This document shows, piece by piece, positions 1-6,852 of a DNA stretch of 27,038 nt. The number at the start of each line of letters is the position of its first letter. Position 1 is the stretch's first letter. Position numbers and translations under genes: made by a program. The notes beneath the pieces were generated by a model that saw nothing but the letters and a program-made list of their open reading frames with translations, was not told where the DNA came from and searched no databases. The stretch is taken from positions 1 through 27,038 of IMG/VR virus record IMGVR_UViG_3300042298_000464. One strand, given 5' to 3'. The DNA is from a virus.

Positions 1-201
1 GGCACTGTTCACATCAGCAAGGCGGACAACAAGCGAGTATTCGCCAAGGTTCGCATCACTACCAACACTGCCAAATCTTCGAAGAAGATTGAGCAGATTC
101 TATCAGCAATGGGTCAATACCCAAACTTTGACAAGGTTCTCGCAGCCGTGCTCAAGGTTGAACCAAACGCATACCTAACACTGAAAGGAGGTTCACGCTA
201 A
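1..201 (+). CDS. 3' end of an unknown phage protein (cut by window edge)
   Basis: Frame 1 is open from the first base to a TAA at 199-201, giving 66 residues of a C-terminus that begins GTVHISKADNKRVFAKV and ends LTLKGGSR. It is rich in Lys and beta-branched residues, with no Cys and no membrane segment. The stop overlaps the next start (TAATG), and AAAGGAGG at 184-191 lies just upstream of that start, so the two are read as one operon. I do not recognise the family; the true start lies left of the window. Confidence 0.6.
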   Translation, partial: GTVHISKADNKRVFAKVRITTNTAKSSKKIEQILSAMGQYPNFDKVLAAVLKVEPNAYLTLKGGSR

Positions 202-377
202 TGAGCAATGACCTAATCCTATCCATCCTGTTCCTCTGTTATACAGGAATGTGCCTCGGAATCGGGGCTCTCGCTGGCATGATGCGACGCGACACAGAGT
301 GGCGCAGGCATCTCTTGATAGCAGACCAAAGGTCTGCTGATATAGACAACCACTGGGAAACCACAGTTCGTGAGTAG
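201..377 (+). CDS. small single-pass membrane protein
   Basis: 58 aa starting MSNDLILSILFLCYTGMC. Residues about 4-28 form one hydrophobic segment, followed by MMRRDTEWRRH, so the positively charged side should be cytoplasmic and the N-terminus outside. The rest is short, polar and soluble. The start is fixed by AAAGGAGG about 9 bases upstream and the TAATG overlap with the preceding stop. Function unknown; small inner-membrane proteins in phage early regions often act on host envelope or superinfection, but nothing here shows that. Confidence 0.6.
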   Translation: MSNDLILSILFLCYTGMCLGIGALAGMMRRDTEWRRHLLIADQRSADIDNHWETTVRE

Positions 378-393
378 CCCAGACCAAACCTCG

Positions 394-456
394 ATGGAGG
401 CGGTCATCACCTGCGGTGACTGCCTTCGTCCCGAATGCAAAGGATGTGAATACTAA
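394..456 (+). CDS. tiny CxxC-CxxC peptide (20 aa)
   Basis: ATG at 394 opens a 20-residue frame, MEAVITCGDCLRPECKGCEY, ending in a TAA that overlaps the next ATG at 456 (TAATG). A GTG at 370 would extend it to 28 residues and overlap the upstream gene. Two CxxC pairs in 12 residues make a mini zinc-knuckle plausible, and exact junctions with both neighbours argue for a real gene. There is no strong ribosome site, so translation may depend on coupling to the upstream gene. Confidence 0.42.
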   Translation: MEAVITCGDCLRPECKGCEY

Positions 457-638
457 TGTCCAAGCCATTACACCCTAGCCCATACAAGCCAACTCTTGCC
501 TCGTGCGAGGTTTGTTGGGCTGATTCAAGCGAAACAACCATCATGTTATATAGACGCAATGGGTATGAGAACAGCACCTATTGCTCGCAACACTTTTACG
601 AAGTAAAACAATTAGAAAAGGAGAAATCTAATGAGTAA
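456..638 (+). CDS. small putative zinc-binding protein
   Basis: 60 aa. C17-x2-C20 in CEVCW and C43-x2-H46 in YCSQHF form a treble-clef-like CCCH set; the C-terminus is a charged helix (KQLEKEKSNE). AAAGGA at 439-444 lies within the end of the preceding ORF and positions this start. The end overlaps the next gene by 8 bases. No family recognised; possibly a small nucleic-acid- or protein-binding adaptor. Confidence 0.7.
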   Translation: MSKPLHPSPYKPTLASCEVCWADSSETTIMLYRRNGYENSTYCSQHFYEVKQLEKEKSNE

Positions 639-933
639 TCAACTAGCAGAGTGGTTCGCCCACGACTGGCTATTGGTCATTGAGAATGACCATGATTCAT
701 GGAACCAACTCGTTGACGATGTCAAGTCTATGGACTGTGAGCCAATAGCAACGACCGCATACCTACGCGAAGAGTGGGACGTGCTGGTTAATCAAATGGC
801 AACGCTTGTCGAAGACAAGGTGTCAGAAGTGGGTGCTTTACTGCTACGCCAAATGCTAGCGACTGGAGATTACCCATTCCAACTCATTGCTAATCATGTG
901 ATTAGCAGTATCAAAGAAACGGAGGCAAACTAA
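631..933 (+). CDS. hypothetical phage protein (100 aa)
   Basis: 100 aa, acidic, predicted mainly alpha-helical, with several Trp (WFAHDWLLVIEND). It has no Cys pair, signal peptide or membrane segment. AAAAGGAG at 617-624 sets the start at 631 inside the end of the previous gene, and its TAA overlaps the next ATG (TAATG at 931-935), so translation is coupled on both sides. Function unknown. Confidence 0.75.
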   Translation: MSNQLAEWFAHDWLLVIENDHDSWNQLVDDVKSMDCEPIATTAYLREEWDVLVNQMATLVEDKVSEVGALLLRQMLATGDYPFQLIANHVISSIKETEAN

Positions 934-1334
934 TGGGGCAATACCATGTCCTTGTCAATTATGACAAGAAAGAAATCGTCGAGCCTTACGGATTAGGGCT
1001 AGGCGCAAAGCAACGCGAACAAGTAGGTGCATTCAACGGAACCATTGCTGATGCAATGTATCTGTTGGTAATGACTAGCCCTAGCGCTGGAGGTGGCGAC
1101 CTGCCATTGACTGGCGTGTCTGGGCGATGGGCTGGCGACCGAGTCATGGTTGTCGGTGATTACACACAAGATATCAACGTCCCATCTATACCAAATGCAA
1201 GCCAGTTATATGGTGGGAAATACGAAGACATCACACCAATGGTGGCAATCGCACTCAAGATTGCGTTCGGACGCGACGTTCGGGAGTCAAGTTGGCATCC
1301 CGATTATGTAGACAAGGAGGAAACCAATGCCTAA
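933..1334 (+). CDS. hypothetical protein of the MGQYH type
   Basis: 133 aa beginning MGQYHVLVNYDKKEIVEPYGLGLGAKQRE. This opening (Met-Gly-Gln-Tyr, 'DKKE', 'P..LG.G.K') resembles a small uncharacterised family common in actinobacterial and phage genomes. A Gly-rich central stretch (SAGGGDLPLTGVSGRWAGDR) is followed by an aromatic C-terminus. Cytoplasmic by lack of signal or membrane segment. Function unknown; the family impression is from memory of the N-terminus only. Confidence 0.75.
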   Translation: MGQYHVLVNYDKKEIVEPYGLGLGAKQREQVGAFNGTIADAMYLLVMTSPSAGGGDLPLTGVSGRWAGDRVMVVGDYTQDINVPSIPNASQLYGGKYEDITPMVAIALKIAFGRDVRESSWHPDYVDKEETNA

Positions 1335-1539
1335 GTATCTCGTATGGCAGAAGCGCGAGTTCATGTTCTACCAAGAGGTAGAAGCGGACTCGAAAGAGAA
1401 AGCAATAGATGTTGCCTTCGAAGAAGGCGACTGGGAGCAAGACCAAAACTATGCCGAGTATGAATACACAGTCGAGCTCGTGCCTAGCGAACTACAACCA
1501 GAGGTTGACGACCTCATCAAAAGCAAGGAGGAGCAATGA
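1327..1539 (+). CDS. small acidic protein, DpnD/PcfM-like fold possible
   Basis: 70 aa. The pattern FYQEVEADSKEKAIDVAFEEGDW, a beta strand followed by 'A-S-x-E-x-A-I' helix, is the compact beta-alpha motif seen in many small phage and plasmid proteins, including DpnD/PcfM-like ones. GGAGG at 1316-1320 precedes the ATG, and 8 bases overlap the previous gene. The next gene has the same strand-helix pattern and could be a diverged duplicate. No specific function can be assigned. Confidence 0.7.
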   Translation: MPKYLVWQKREFMFYQEVEADSKEKAIDVAFEEGDWEQDQNYAEYEYTVELVPSELQPEVDDLIKSKEEQ

Positions 1540-1694
1540 CTAGTTACACAGTAACTGCAGTTCGTACCACAACTTATGAGGTTGAGGTCAACGCAGATTC
1601 CCCAGCATCAGCCATCGAGAAACTCGATGACTGGATTTCAGATGACTTCGAAGGGTTCGAAGTTTCAGGACACTGGCAATTGGAGGCACACTAA
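1536..1694 (+). CDS. small acidic protein (52 aa), possible paralogue of the preceding gene
   Basis: 52 aa. It starts at the ATGA overlap with the preceding gene and follows AAGGAGGAG at 1525-1533. The sequence MTSYTVTAVRTTTYEVEVNA, then DSPASAIEKLDDW, repeats the strand-then-helix layout of its neighbour (EVEADSKEKAI). The TAA overlaps the next ATG (TAATG). Function unknown. Confidence 0.65.
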   Translation: MTSYTVTAVRTTTYEVEVNADSPASAIEKLDDWISDDFEGFEVSGHWQLEAH

Positions 1695-1951
1695 TGGGAC
1701 GTAATACAGCGCAAGACCTAGCCGAGAATGTCATTGACATTCGGCAATCAATCGCAATCCAATTGCGAAGCAATCACTATCCCCCAGTTCCACTTACCAT
1801 GGTGGAACCATGTATCGAAGCCATCTATGCATGCAGTGATGAGGACTATGACAAACAGATAACACTCCCAGAGGGAGTGAAGTGGCGTGGCTCAACGACA
1901 GCGCCAGCACGTGCCATAGTAGAGAGCCATCACTTGGAGCCTTGGCTATGA
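1694..1951 (+). CDS. hypothetical protein (85 aa)
   Basis: 85 aa starting MGRNTAQDLAENVIDIRQS. An N-terminal amphipathic helix is followed by a segment with two Cys (EPCIEAIYACSDED) and a Trp/His-rich C-terminus. GGAGG at 1682-1686 precedes the start, and the end overlaps the next gene as ATGA. No recognised domain. Confidence 0.65.
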   Translation: MGRNTAQDLAENVIDIRQSIAIQLRSNHYPPVPLTMVEPCIEAIYACSDEDYDKQITLPEGVKWRGSTTAPARAIVESHHLEPWL

Positions 1952-2130
1952 CCAAGCACATCATGGACATGAGCGCAGATGAACTGGCTCAACTCACCTG
2001 CTTCGGATACGAGGGACACCCATGCACGAACACGATGGATGAGTATGGCTGTCGCAATTCCATGAAAGATAACGAACCATTCTGTTCAGAATGCTGTGCC
2101 GATACTACCGATGGCGCATGTTGTGGATAG
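1948..2130 (+). CDS. Cys-rich putative zinc-binding protein (60 aa)
   Basis: 60 aa from the ATG at 1948, chosen because it forms an ATGA overlap with the upstream stop and has GGAG at 1936-1939. Eight Cys (YGCRN, FCSECC, ACCG and others) make up over a tenth of the protein, with the spacing C-x2-C-C near the C-terminus. This suggests one or two structural metal sites. Function unknown. It is the last gene before the first hairpin element. Confidence 0.68.
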   Translation: MTKHIMDMSADELAQLTCFGYEGHPCTNTMDEYGCRNSMKDNEPFCSECCADTTDGACCG

Positions 2131-2135
2131 CGTGT

Positions 2136-2174
2136 ATCAAGATAGCACATCTTTAGATGTGCTTTATATATAGG
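2136..2174 (+). promoter_or_regulatory. repeated hairpin + TATATATAGG element, copy 1
   Basis: In the gap before the Gp88 gene. ATCAAGATAGCACA is followed by a perfect 8-bp stem (AGCACATC 2144-2151, loop TTTA, GATGTGCT 2156-2163) and then TTATATATAGG. A second copy lies at 3228-3264 with the same flanks but a different stem top. The TATATA could be a -10 box, and the hairpin could end or process the upstream transcript. No clear -35 is visible, so the function is inferred. Confidence 0.6.
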
Positions 2175-2197
2175 GCAACTCAACGAAAGGAGAAGCA

Positions 2198-2905
2198 ATG
2201 CCGAAACTCAAAAGGTCTAACGACCGCAAGGTAACCAACATGGCAACACCGAATGGCAAGCGGTCAGCGATTGCTAACACGTTCGGTCTGCCAAGTGGCA
2301 AGCAATACTCATGCCCCTATGCAACTAGTATCTGCGAGAAGATTTGCTACGCAGGTAAGTTAGAGAAGATGTATACCTCAGTTCGTGAAGTATTACTTCA
2401 CAACTGGAATGCTCTTCGCAACGCTAACAAGTATGACATGTGGGCAATGCTCGACACCATGATTCTTGATTTCAAGAATGACTGCGACACCAAAGGTGTC
2501 GAGAAACTATTCCGCATCCACTGGGATGGCGACTTCTTCAACGCCGATTACACATGGGCATGGAAGGTAGTCATCGAGAACAACACCGACACTCAGTTCT
2601 GGGTGTACACACGCAACCCTGACGCAGCTCGTGCGTTACGTAACATTCCCAATCTCTCGCTGTATTACTCTGCAGATGCAGAGAACTGGGAGTTCGCACC
2701 GCAAGGTGTGAAGATTGCATACCTTGGCGACAACTTCGATACTGCCAAGCAAGCAATGCTAGCAATGACAGGTAAGCCAGGCGCTTCCTGTCCCGAACAA
2801 CTCAAGCGCATCCCACTCATCTCCGAAAAGGGTGGAGCCTGTGCGGTATGCCGTCTATGTATAGATGGTAAGTCCGACATTCGATTCAGTATCTCAAAGA
2901 GATAG
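2198..2905 (+). CDS. Gp88 (gene 88 protein) family phage protein
   Basis: 235 aa. The N-terminus matches the mycobacteriophage gene-88 protein family as I know it: KLKRSNDRK, then a 'GKRSAIANTFGLPSGKQYSCP' type opening with C39, C46 and C50 (SCPYATSICEKICYAGKL). It closes with a second cluster, C215, C218, C221 (CAVCRLC). The Cys spacing suggests a bound metal or iron-sulfur cluster, but the biochemical role of the family is not established. The start is supported by GAAAGGAGAA upstream. It is the first gene after hairpin element copy 1 and may start a transcript there. Confidence 0.82.
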   Translation: MPKLKRSNDRKVTNMATPNGKRSAIANTFGLPSGKQYSCPYATSICEKICYAGKLEKMYTSVREVLLHNWNALRNANKYDMWAMLDTMILDFKNDCDTKGVEKLFRIHWDGDFFNADYTWAWKVVIENNTDTQFWVYTRNPDAARALRNIPNLSLYYSADAENWEFAPQGVKIAYLGDNFDTAKQAMLAMTGKPGASCPEQLKRIPLISEKGGACAVCRLCIDGKSDIRFSISKR

Positions 2906-2913
2906 GAGCAAAC

Positions 2914-3228
2914 ATGGAAGCATCATTCTTAATAACGCAAGTAGAAACCACGCTGTCTAATTACACAGACCAATACCGCCGTCCAGGTATGCAAGACCTT
3001 GCTATCTGGCAGGCACTCGACAGTTACTACTCACGACCAGATGACTGGGACATTGTGCTCACATCTACACGTGAAGAAGCCTTCGACCGCATGGTCAAGG
3101 ACAACTGGTATGTAAACATGGGCGACCACTTCTTCGGTATCGATTACGAAACCACCGATGAACTAGTCCTCGAATACCTAATCGACAATCAACTCGCTGC
3201 TCGCACAGATGATGATGACGCAGCGTAA
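2914..3228 (+). CDS. hypothetical protein (104 aa)
   Basis: 104 aa, acidic, ending in a run of Asp (RTDDDDAA). Several Trp/Tyr clusters (DSYYSRPDDWDI, DNWYVNMGDHFFGIDY) suggest a compact alpha/beta fold. AGGAG at 2905-2909 precedes the ATG. It ends exactly where hairpin element copy 2 begins. No domain recognised. Confidence 0.72.
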   Translation: MEASFLITQVETTLSNYTDQYRRPGMQDLAIWQALDSYYSRPDDWDIVLTSTREEAFDRMVKDNWYVNMGDHFFGIDYETTDELVLEYLIDNQLAARTDDDDAA

Positions 3229-3264
3229 TCAAGATAGCACAGCAAAGCTGTGCTTATATATAGG
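3228..3264 (+). promoter_or_regulatory. repeated hairpin + TATATATAGG element, copy 2
   Basis: Starts at the last base of the preceding stop codon. ATCAAGATAGCACA, perfect 8-bp stem (AGCACAGC 3236-3243, loop AAA, GCTGTGCT 3247-3254), then TATATATAGG. Relative to copy 1 the two top base pairs change on both arms together (TC/GA to GC/GC) and the loop changes freely, so pairing is conserved rather than sequence. It precedes the 157-aa gene. Confidence 0.6.
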
Positions 3265-3294
3265 AAGCAACACTAACCGAAAGGAGCAACACAA

Positions 3295-3768
3295 ATGACT
3301 GAAGAAACAACACCATTCGGTGCAACAGTCACCGATTACATAGCACCAGATGTGCTAGTGCAACAACTTAATACGAAACTATCCGACTTAGAAACCAAGG
3401 TTTCTAATTACTCAAACCTAGTCAACGACCATCGTGACAAGGTGCGTAGTCTATACACAGCAATCAATGATGTGATTCAAGAGAATCAGTCAGACCCAGA
3501 TGACACCATCGAGTTCTCAGAATTATCTGAGATTCTCAAAGACATCTTCGGCAACGAACTTGTCTTCACGAAAGAGTATGAAGTGCAGGTTCGATACGTA
3601 ATGTATGCCACCTTCAAGATAACAGCAGCATCAGAAGATGATGCTCGCTCAATTGCTGAGGAGATTGGTATAAGCAGCGACCCAGAATGGGATATCGATG
3701 GCGATAACACAGAGTTCGACACATTCTCTATCGATGACACACGTGTCGACTACATAAGGGAGGCATAA
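3295..3768 (+). CDS. coiled-coil hypothetical protein (157 aa)
   Basis: 157 aa, strongly acidic. Residues about 20-60 (VLVQQLNTKLSDLETKVSNY and on) form a predicted coiled coil. The C-terminal half has the pattern EVQVRYVMYATFKITAASED followed by DARSIAEEIG, a beta-hairpin/helix unit common in small phage proteins and similar in pattern to the 70-aa and 52-aa genes upstream. GAAAGGAG at 3279-3286 sets the start. Function unknown; it could self-associate or bind a host protein. Confidence 0.72.
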   Translation: MTEETTPFGATVTDYIAPDVLVQQLNTKLSDLETKVSNYSNLVNDHRDKVRSLYTAINDVIQENQSDPDDTIEFSELSEILKDIFGNELVFTKEYEVQVRYVMYATFKITAASEDDARSIAEEIGISSDPEWDIDGDNTEFDTFSIDDTRVDYIREA

Positions 3769-3769
3769 C

Positions 3770-4015
3770 ATGACAGAAACAATCCTATCCACGCCAAAGC
3801 GTGGTGATGTTTGCGCTAACGGCGCAACCATTCTCGACATCAAGAAAACTGTAGGCGATGGATGGATAGTCCTTTGCCTATACCCACAGTCCCAGTACCA
3901 CCCATTCGTAACGTGGTGGGCGTACTGGTCACAGACAGGCGAGCTAGCCTGCAGCATGGGTCATTACCATGACCAACTCTCCCAAGCGATTGTTGACTTT
4001 GACAAACGTTCGTGA
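3770..4015 (+). CDS. hypothetical aromatic-rich protein (81 aa)
   Basis: 81 aa starting MTETILSTPKRGDVC. The centre is aromatic (YHPFVTWWAYWSQTGE) and looks like an antiparallel beta-sheet core, possibly small and SH3-like. AGGGAGG at 3757-3763 precedes the start. No domain recognised. Confidence 0.65.
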   Translation: MTETILSTPKRGDVCANGATILDIKKTVGDGWIVLCLYPQSQYHPFVTWWAYWSQTGELACSMGHYHDQLSQAIVDFDKRS

Positions 4016-4055
4016 GATACTCTCTCCCAACCAACCAACTAACGAAAGGAAACAC

Positions 4056-5024
4056 ATGACAACAACACGCAGAATGTCAGCATCAATTGCTGGCTCAGCA
4101 GTAACCGCTACATCCGCACAGGATGCAGCACAACAGGCTGGTCTTGACTGGCACGTATCACTGGCTGACCTTGAGGCTATCGCTGTGAATGACACAGGCG
4201 TTAGCCGATTGGCTGTGCCACAAACATTCGCCACTATCCGCACCGACAAGGATGGCGGACAGTCTGTGCTTGGCACAGTAGGTGGTCGATACAAGGTGTT
4301 CCAGAATGGAGAGATGTTCTCTGCACTGGATGCACTGGTCGACTCAGGTGAAGCACGATATGCAAACGCAGGTGAGCTCAGAGATGGTGCTCAAGTATGG
4401 ATGCTCTTGGAATTACCAAGAGAGGTCAAGATTAAAGGTGACCCACATGCTGCATACCTACTAGCACGAACCTCACACGATGGTTCATGCTCATTAGGTG
4501 TAACACCGCTAGTCAATAGGTTGTTCTGCTCGAATCAAATCAGTGGAATCTTCCGCAAGAATACAAAGTATTCTCTGCACCACACAACCAACGCTCAACT
4601 CAAGGTTGATGAGATGCGGACGATGCTCGATGTAATCTACACAGGTATCGAAACGTATGAACTTATCGCAGATAAGTTACTCAATGTATCGGTATCAGAT
4701 AACGATGTTGAGCGTGTGTTCAACAAGATGTGGACTCTCCCATCCATCATCGAGAAGACACCGTATAACAAACTCAGCACTGGTGAACGACGCACATTCA
4801 ATCGTGTAACCGATGCTCGCTCAACTGCAATGAATATCTACCAATCAAGCAGTACCCAAGATAACATCAGAGGGACTGCGTTCGGAGCGTTCCAAGCAAT
4901 CGTCGAGTACCTCGACTGGAACTCACACAAGTCAGAGGCTACTCGTGCAGAACGTGTAATCGCTGGTAAGTATGACCGACTCAAGGGCAAAGCCCTTGAC
5001 CTAGTAACACAGGAGGTAGCATGA
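4056..5024 (+). CDS. DUF932 / phage-plasmid-like protein
   Basis: 322 aa from the ATG at 4056, chosen over an in-frame start at 3969 that would run through the preceding gene and lacks a ribosome site; GAAAGGAAACAC lies directly upstream here. Features typical of the DUF932 (phage/plasmid-like TIGR03299) family: 'FATIRTDKDGGQSVLGTVG..YKVFQN.E' near residues 60-90, 'ARTSHDGSCSLGVTPLVNRLFCSNQI' near 140-165, and a helical C-terminus with FNRVTDARSTAMNIY. The family is widespread on phages and plasmids and has no settled function. Confidence 0.85.
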   Translation: MTTTRRMSASIAGSAVTATSAQDAAQQAGLDWHVSLADLEAIAVNDTGVSRLAVPQTFATIRTDKDGGQSVLGTVGGRYKVFQNGEMFSALDALVDSGEARYANAGELRDGAQVWMLLELPREVKIKGDPHAAYLLARTSHDGSCSLGVTPLVNRLFCSNQISGIFRKNTKYSLHHTTNAQLKVDEMRTMLDVIYTGIETYELIADKLLNVSVSDNDVERVFNKMWTLPSIIEKTPYNKLSTGERRTFNRVTDARSTAMNIYQSSSTQDNIRGTAFGAFQAIVEYLDWNSHKSEATRAERVIAGKYDRLKGKALDLVTQEVA

Positions 5025-5248
5025 CTAATCCACTACAGAAATATCTAGACCCACAGTATGTGCAACCGCCACTCACTCCAAGGGTAGCGCAATACATACT
5101 CAAAGCGCTGGACTATCTACACATCTACTCAACTAAAAACAATGAGCCTGCTCTTATAGAGCAGCCATTGCATGATGATGCCGAGGCGTTTGTCACTGAC
5201 GCAATCATCTACGGAACAGAGGAGAATGATGGGCAAACTAAAGAATAA
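5021..5248 (+). CDS. hypothetical protein (75 aa)
   Basis: 75 aa; starts at an ATGA overlap with DUF932, with AGGAGG at 5011-5016. Composition: Pro-rich N-terminus (YLDPQYVQPPLTPRVAQYIL), one helix (KALDYLHIYS), acidic C-terminus. No domain recognised. Confidence 0.6.
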   Translation: MTNPLQKYLDPQYVQPPLTPRVAQYILKALDYLHIYSTKNNEPALIEQPLHDDAEAFVTDAIIYGTEENDGQTKE

Positions 5249-5456
5249 GAATACGCTGGAAGTCAAAGCCTCCCGACTGAAGATTGTTCCAGTCGGGGGC
5301 TGGACTTGGTACTGTGGGTATCACGATGCCTACGGATTAGGAGATGATGAGGACGAAGTCCTCTTCATGTCTGGTGCTCACATGCACTACCATCTAATAG
5401 ATGGTGATGTGTGCGAGCTATACTATAAGGAACACAAGGAAAGGAAAGAAGCATGA
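5229..5456 (+). CDS. hypothetical protein (75 aa)
   Basis: 75 aa from the ATG at 5229; an adjacent ATG at 5226 is too close to AGAGGAGA (5218-5225) to be preferred. It overlaps the previous gene by 20 bases. The sequence contains VPVGGWTWYCGYHDAYGLGDDEDE and an LFMSGAHMHYHLIDGD segment rich in His, perhaps a metal site. The C-terminus is basic (KEHKERKEA). Function unknown. Confidence 0.6.
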   Translation: MGKLKNKNTLEVKASRLKIVPVGGWTWYCGYHDAYGLGDDEDEVLFMSGAHMHYHLIDGDVCELYYKEHKERKEA

Positions 5457-5584
5457 TACATATAGCAAGTGTCATTCTTCTCTGCGCTTATTGCAATGCA
5501 GAGATTGAGCGACGCACTGAAGACGAAGCACGTCAAGCGCTGGCTGAACATCAGACCTACGTTCAGTGTATGAAAGGATACTGA
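5453..5584 (+). CDS. small CxxC-H-C putative zinc finger (43 aa)
   Basis: 43 aa. It begins at an ATGA overlap with the previous gene, with AAGGAAAG upstream, and ends by overlapping the next ATG (TGATG). C11-x2-C14 in LCAYCNAEIERR and H34-x5-C39 (EHQTYVQC) form a C2HC zinc-finger-like set with the usual intervening helix. This layout looks like a real mini zinc finger that could bind nucleic acid or protein. Confidence 0.62.
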   Translation: MIHIASVILLCAYCNAEIERRTEDEARQALAEHQTYVQCMKGY

Positions 5585-5907
5585 TGGCACGTCCACGTCC
5601 GACGGAAATCAAGTTGGTTGCAAGCCTGCTTGACCCTGACAATACTAACTCCGAAAGTGCTGCGGAACTAGCGGTAGAAATCATCGAGGCTCTTGATGAA
5701 TCAAGAGATAAGCGTGATGCCTATGTTCTCGTAGGACAACTAGCACGTTGGGCTCCAGTCCAGGCGTGGGGTGAGTTCAGTACCAAACTACAGGCTGAGA
5801 AGTTCGTAAAGAACTTGTCGGCTGTAGACAAGAACGAACCAGGCAAGGCAGTAGTCTGTCGCTTGGAACTACCAGAAAAATTTTTGGAAAGGATTGGAGG
5901 TAAATAA
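5584..5907 (+). CDS. hypothetical protein (107 aa)
   Basis: 107 aa from the ATG at 5584. The first residues are MARPRPTEIKLVASLLDPDN, followed by a helical region (SAAELAVEIIEALDESRDKR) and a mixed C-terminal half with WAPVQAWGEFSTKLQAEKFV. The N-terminal helix pair could be a small DNA-binding or dimerisation unit, but no catalytic or metal motif is present. AAAGGA at 5574-5579 precedes the start, and the end overlaps the next gene (TAATG). Confidence 0.68.
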   Translation: MARPRPTEIKLVASLLDPDNTNSESAAELAVEIIEALDESRDKRDAYVLVGQLARWAPVQAWGEFSTKLQAEKFVKNLSAVDKNEPGKAVVCRLELPEKFLERIGGK

Positions 5908-6050
5908 TGTGGACGATTGTATACATTGCCATCACTGCGTATGTTGCTTACCGAATAGGTAAGCGCAAGGGTGAGCAAGAGATGTATCAGTTATGTAAGA
6001 ACGCTGACCAAGTTCAGCGTGAGTTCTTCTCACGCATCAGCTTGAACTAG
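5907..6050 (+). CDS. small membrane protein, last gene of the rightward operon
   Basis: 47 aa, MWTIVYIAITAYVAYRIGKRKG and on: one N-terminal membrane segment (about 1-16), then a positively charged cytoplasmic helix containing one Cys. GGAGG at 5896-5900 and the TAATG overlap fix the start. Its last 14 bases overlap the end of the opposing glycosyltransferase gene. Function unknown. Confidence 0.65.
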   Translation: MWTIVYIAITAYVAYRIGKRKGEQEMYQLCKNADQVQREFFSRISLN

Positions 6051-6852
6051 AACCATCCGAAGGGGCGGGGGCTTGTGCCTCCGCCTCTTTTTCTTTACGC
6101 GCCTGAGCCTGCATACTGTTTAGCATCGTAGCCCAATACAATTTATAGAACTCTTCATCGAATGCAAATCTCTTCATGTGCTTTACTGTTGCACCAGTAT
6201 GTGCATGAAGTGGAATGCCAGCCTCTTTCATCTTCATAAAGAACTGGATGTCCTCACCAATGAACGTATCCTTATCAGAGTTAGCATCATCCATCGACTC
6301 AATAAAGAATGAGATGTCACCATGAAACTCCCGCATCTTGTCAGCCACTGACCTATGCATCAGAAGGAATCCAAACCCAGCGTAATCAACCTTCAACAAC
6401 TGGTTGAATGGCAGAGGGTGGACGTATGACATTAGATACTTGTCATCCTCGTGTGCCATGAATACTGCAGGGTATGGCTGCATGATTGAACTCTCCATCT
6501 GCTTGGAGATAAAGTAAGTTCCGCTAACAACAGGTCGCTCAACCTTATGAGCAGACTTCCATACCAACTGTAAAGCTTCGTTCGTAAGAACGATATCGCT
6601 ATCAACCCAGAGTAACCAATCAAAGTTAGTCTTCTTATGCCAGGTATCGAATGCAGTCTGGCGTTGTCTACCTATCTGATTACCTTGCACACGTTGTGCG
6701 CTAGTAATAGGTAGCCCAGCAGTTAACAGCGTGTACACTACGCCTTCCATAAACTTGCCATCGACTGTTCCATTGTCACACCAACAGACCATTATCTGGT
6801 CATTAGGTTCGCTGGTAACAGCTCGCTTCGCAGGGTTGCCTGACTTACCCAT
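6037..6852 (-). CDS. GT-A-fold glycosyltransferase
   Basis: 271 aa from the ATG at 6852, where GGAGGAAATCACA gives a strong ribosome site; an upstream in-frame start would overlap the FmdB gene needlessly. After a short basic N-terminus comes a nucleotide-sugar-transferase layout: 'GNQIGRQRQTAFDTW', then FDWLLWVDSDIVLT with the metal-binding DSD at 84-86, a VSGTYF strand, VDYAGFGFLLMHRSV, and FIGEDIQFFMKMKEAGIPLH near the catalytic end. These are typical of GT-A glycosyltransferases. It may glycosylate virion proteins, host envelope or modified DNA; the substrate cannot be read from sequence. The Ser/Ala/Pro-rich tail carries the embedded terminator on the other strand. It is the last gene of the replication operon. 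Confidence 0.8.
   Translation of the reverse strand: MGKSGNPAKRAVTSEPNDQIMVCWCDNGTVDGKFMEGVVYTLLTAGLPITSAQRVQGNQIGRQRQTAFDTWHKKTNFDWLLWVDSDIVLTNEALQLVWKSAHKVERPVVSGTYFISKQMESSIMQPYPAVFMAHEDDKYLMSYVHPLPFNQLLKVDYAGFGFLLMHRSVADKMREFHGDISFFIESMDDANSDKDTFIGEDIQFFMKMKEAGIPLHAHTGATVKHMKRFAFDEEFYKLYWATMLNSMQAQARKEKEAEAQAPAPSDGSSSS
6062..6096 (+). terminator. rho-independent terminator of the rightward early operon
   Basis: GGGGCGGGGGC (6062-6072), loop TTGT, GCCTCCGCCTC (6077-6087) pair over 11 positions with two G-T pairs, followed by TTTTTCTTT. The T-run follows only on the + strand, so it stops rightward transcripts just after 6050. It lies wholly inside the coding 3' end of the leftward glycosyltransferase gene. 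Confidence 0.8.

Noticed and set aside
3969-4055. N-terminal extension of DUF932
   Set aside because: Lies inside the preceding gene, without ribosome site; the ATG at 4056 follows GAAAGGAAACAC.
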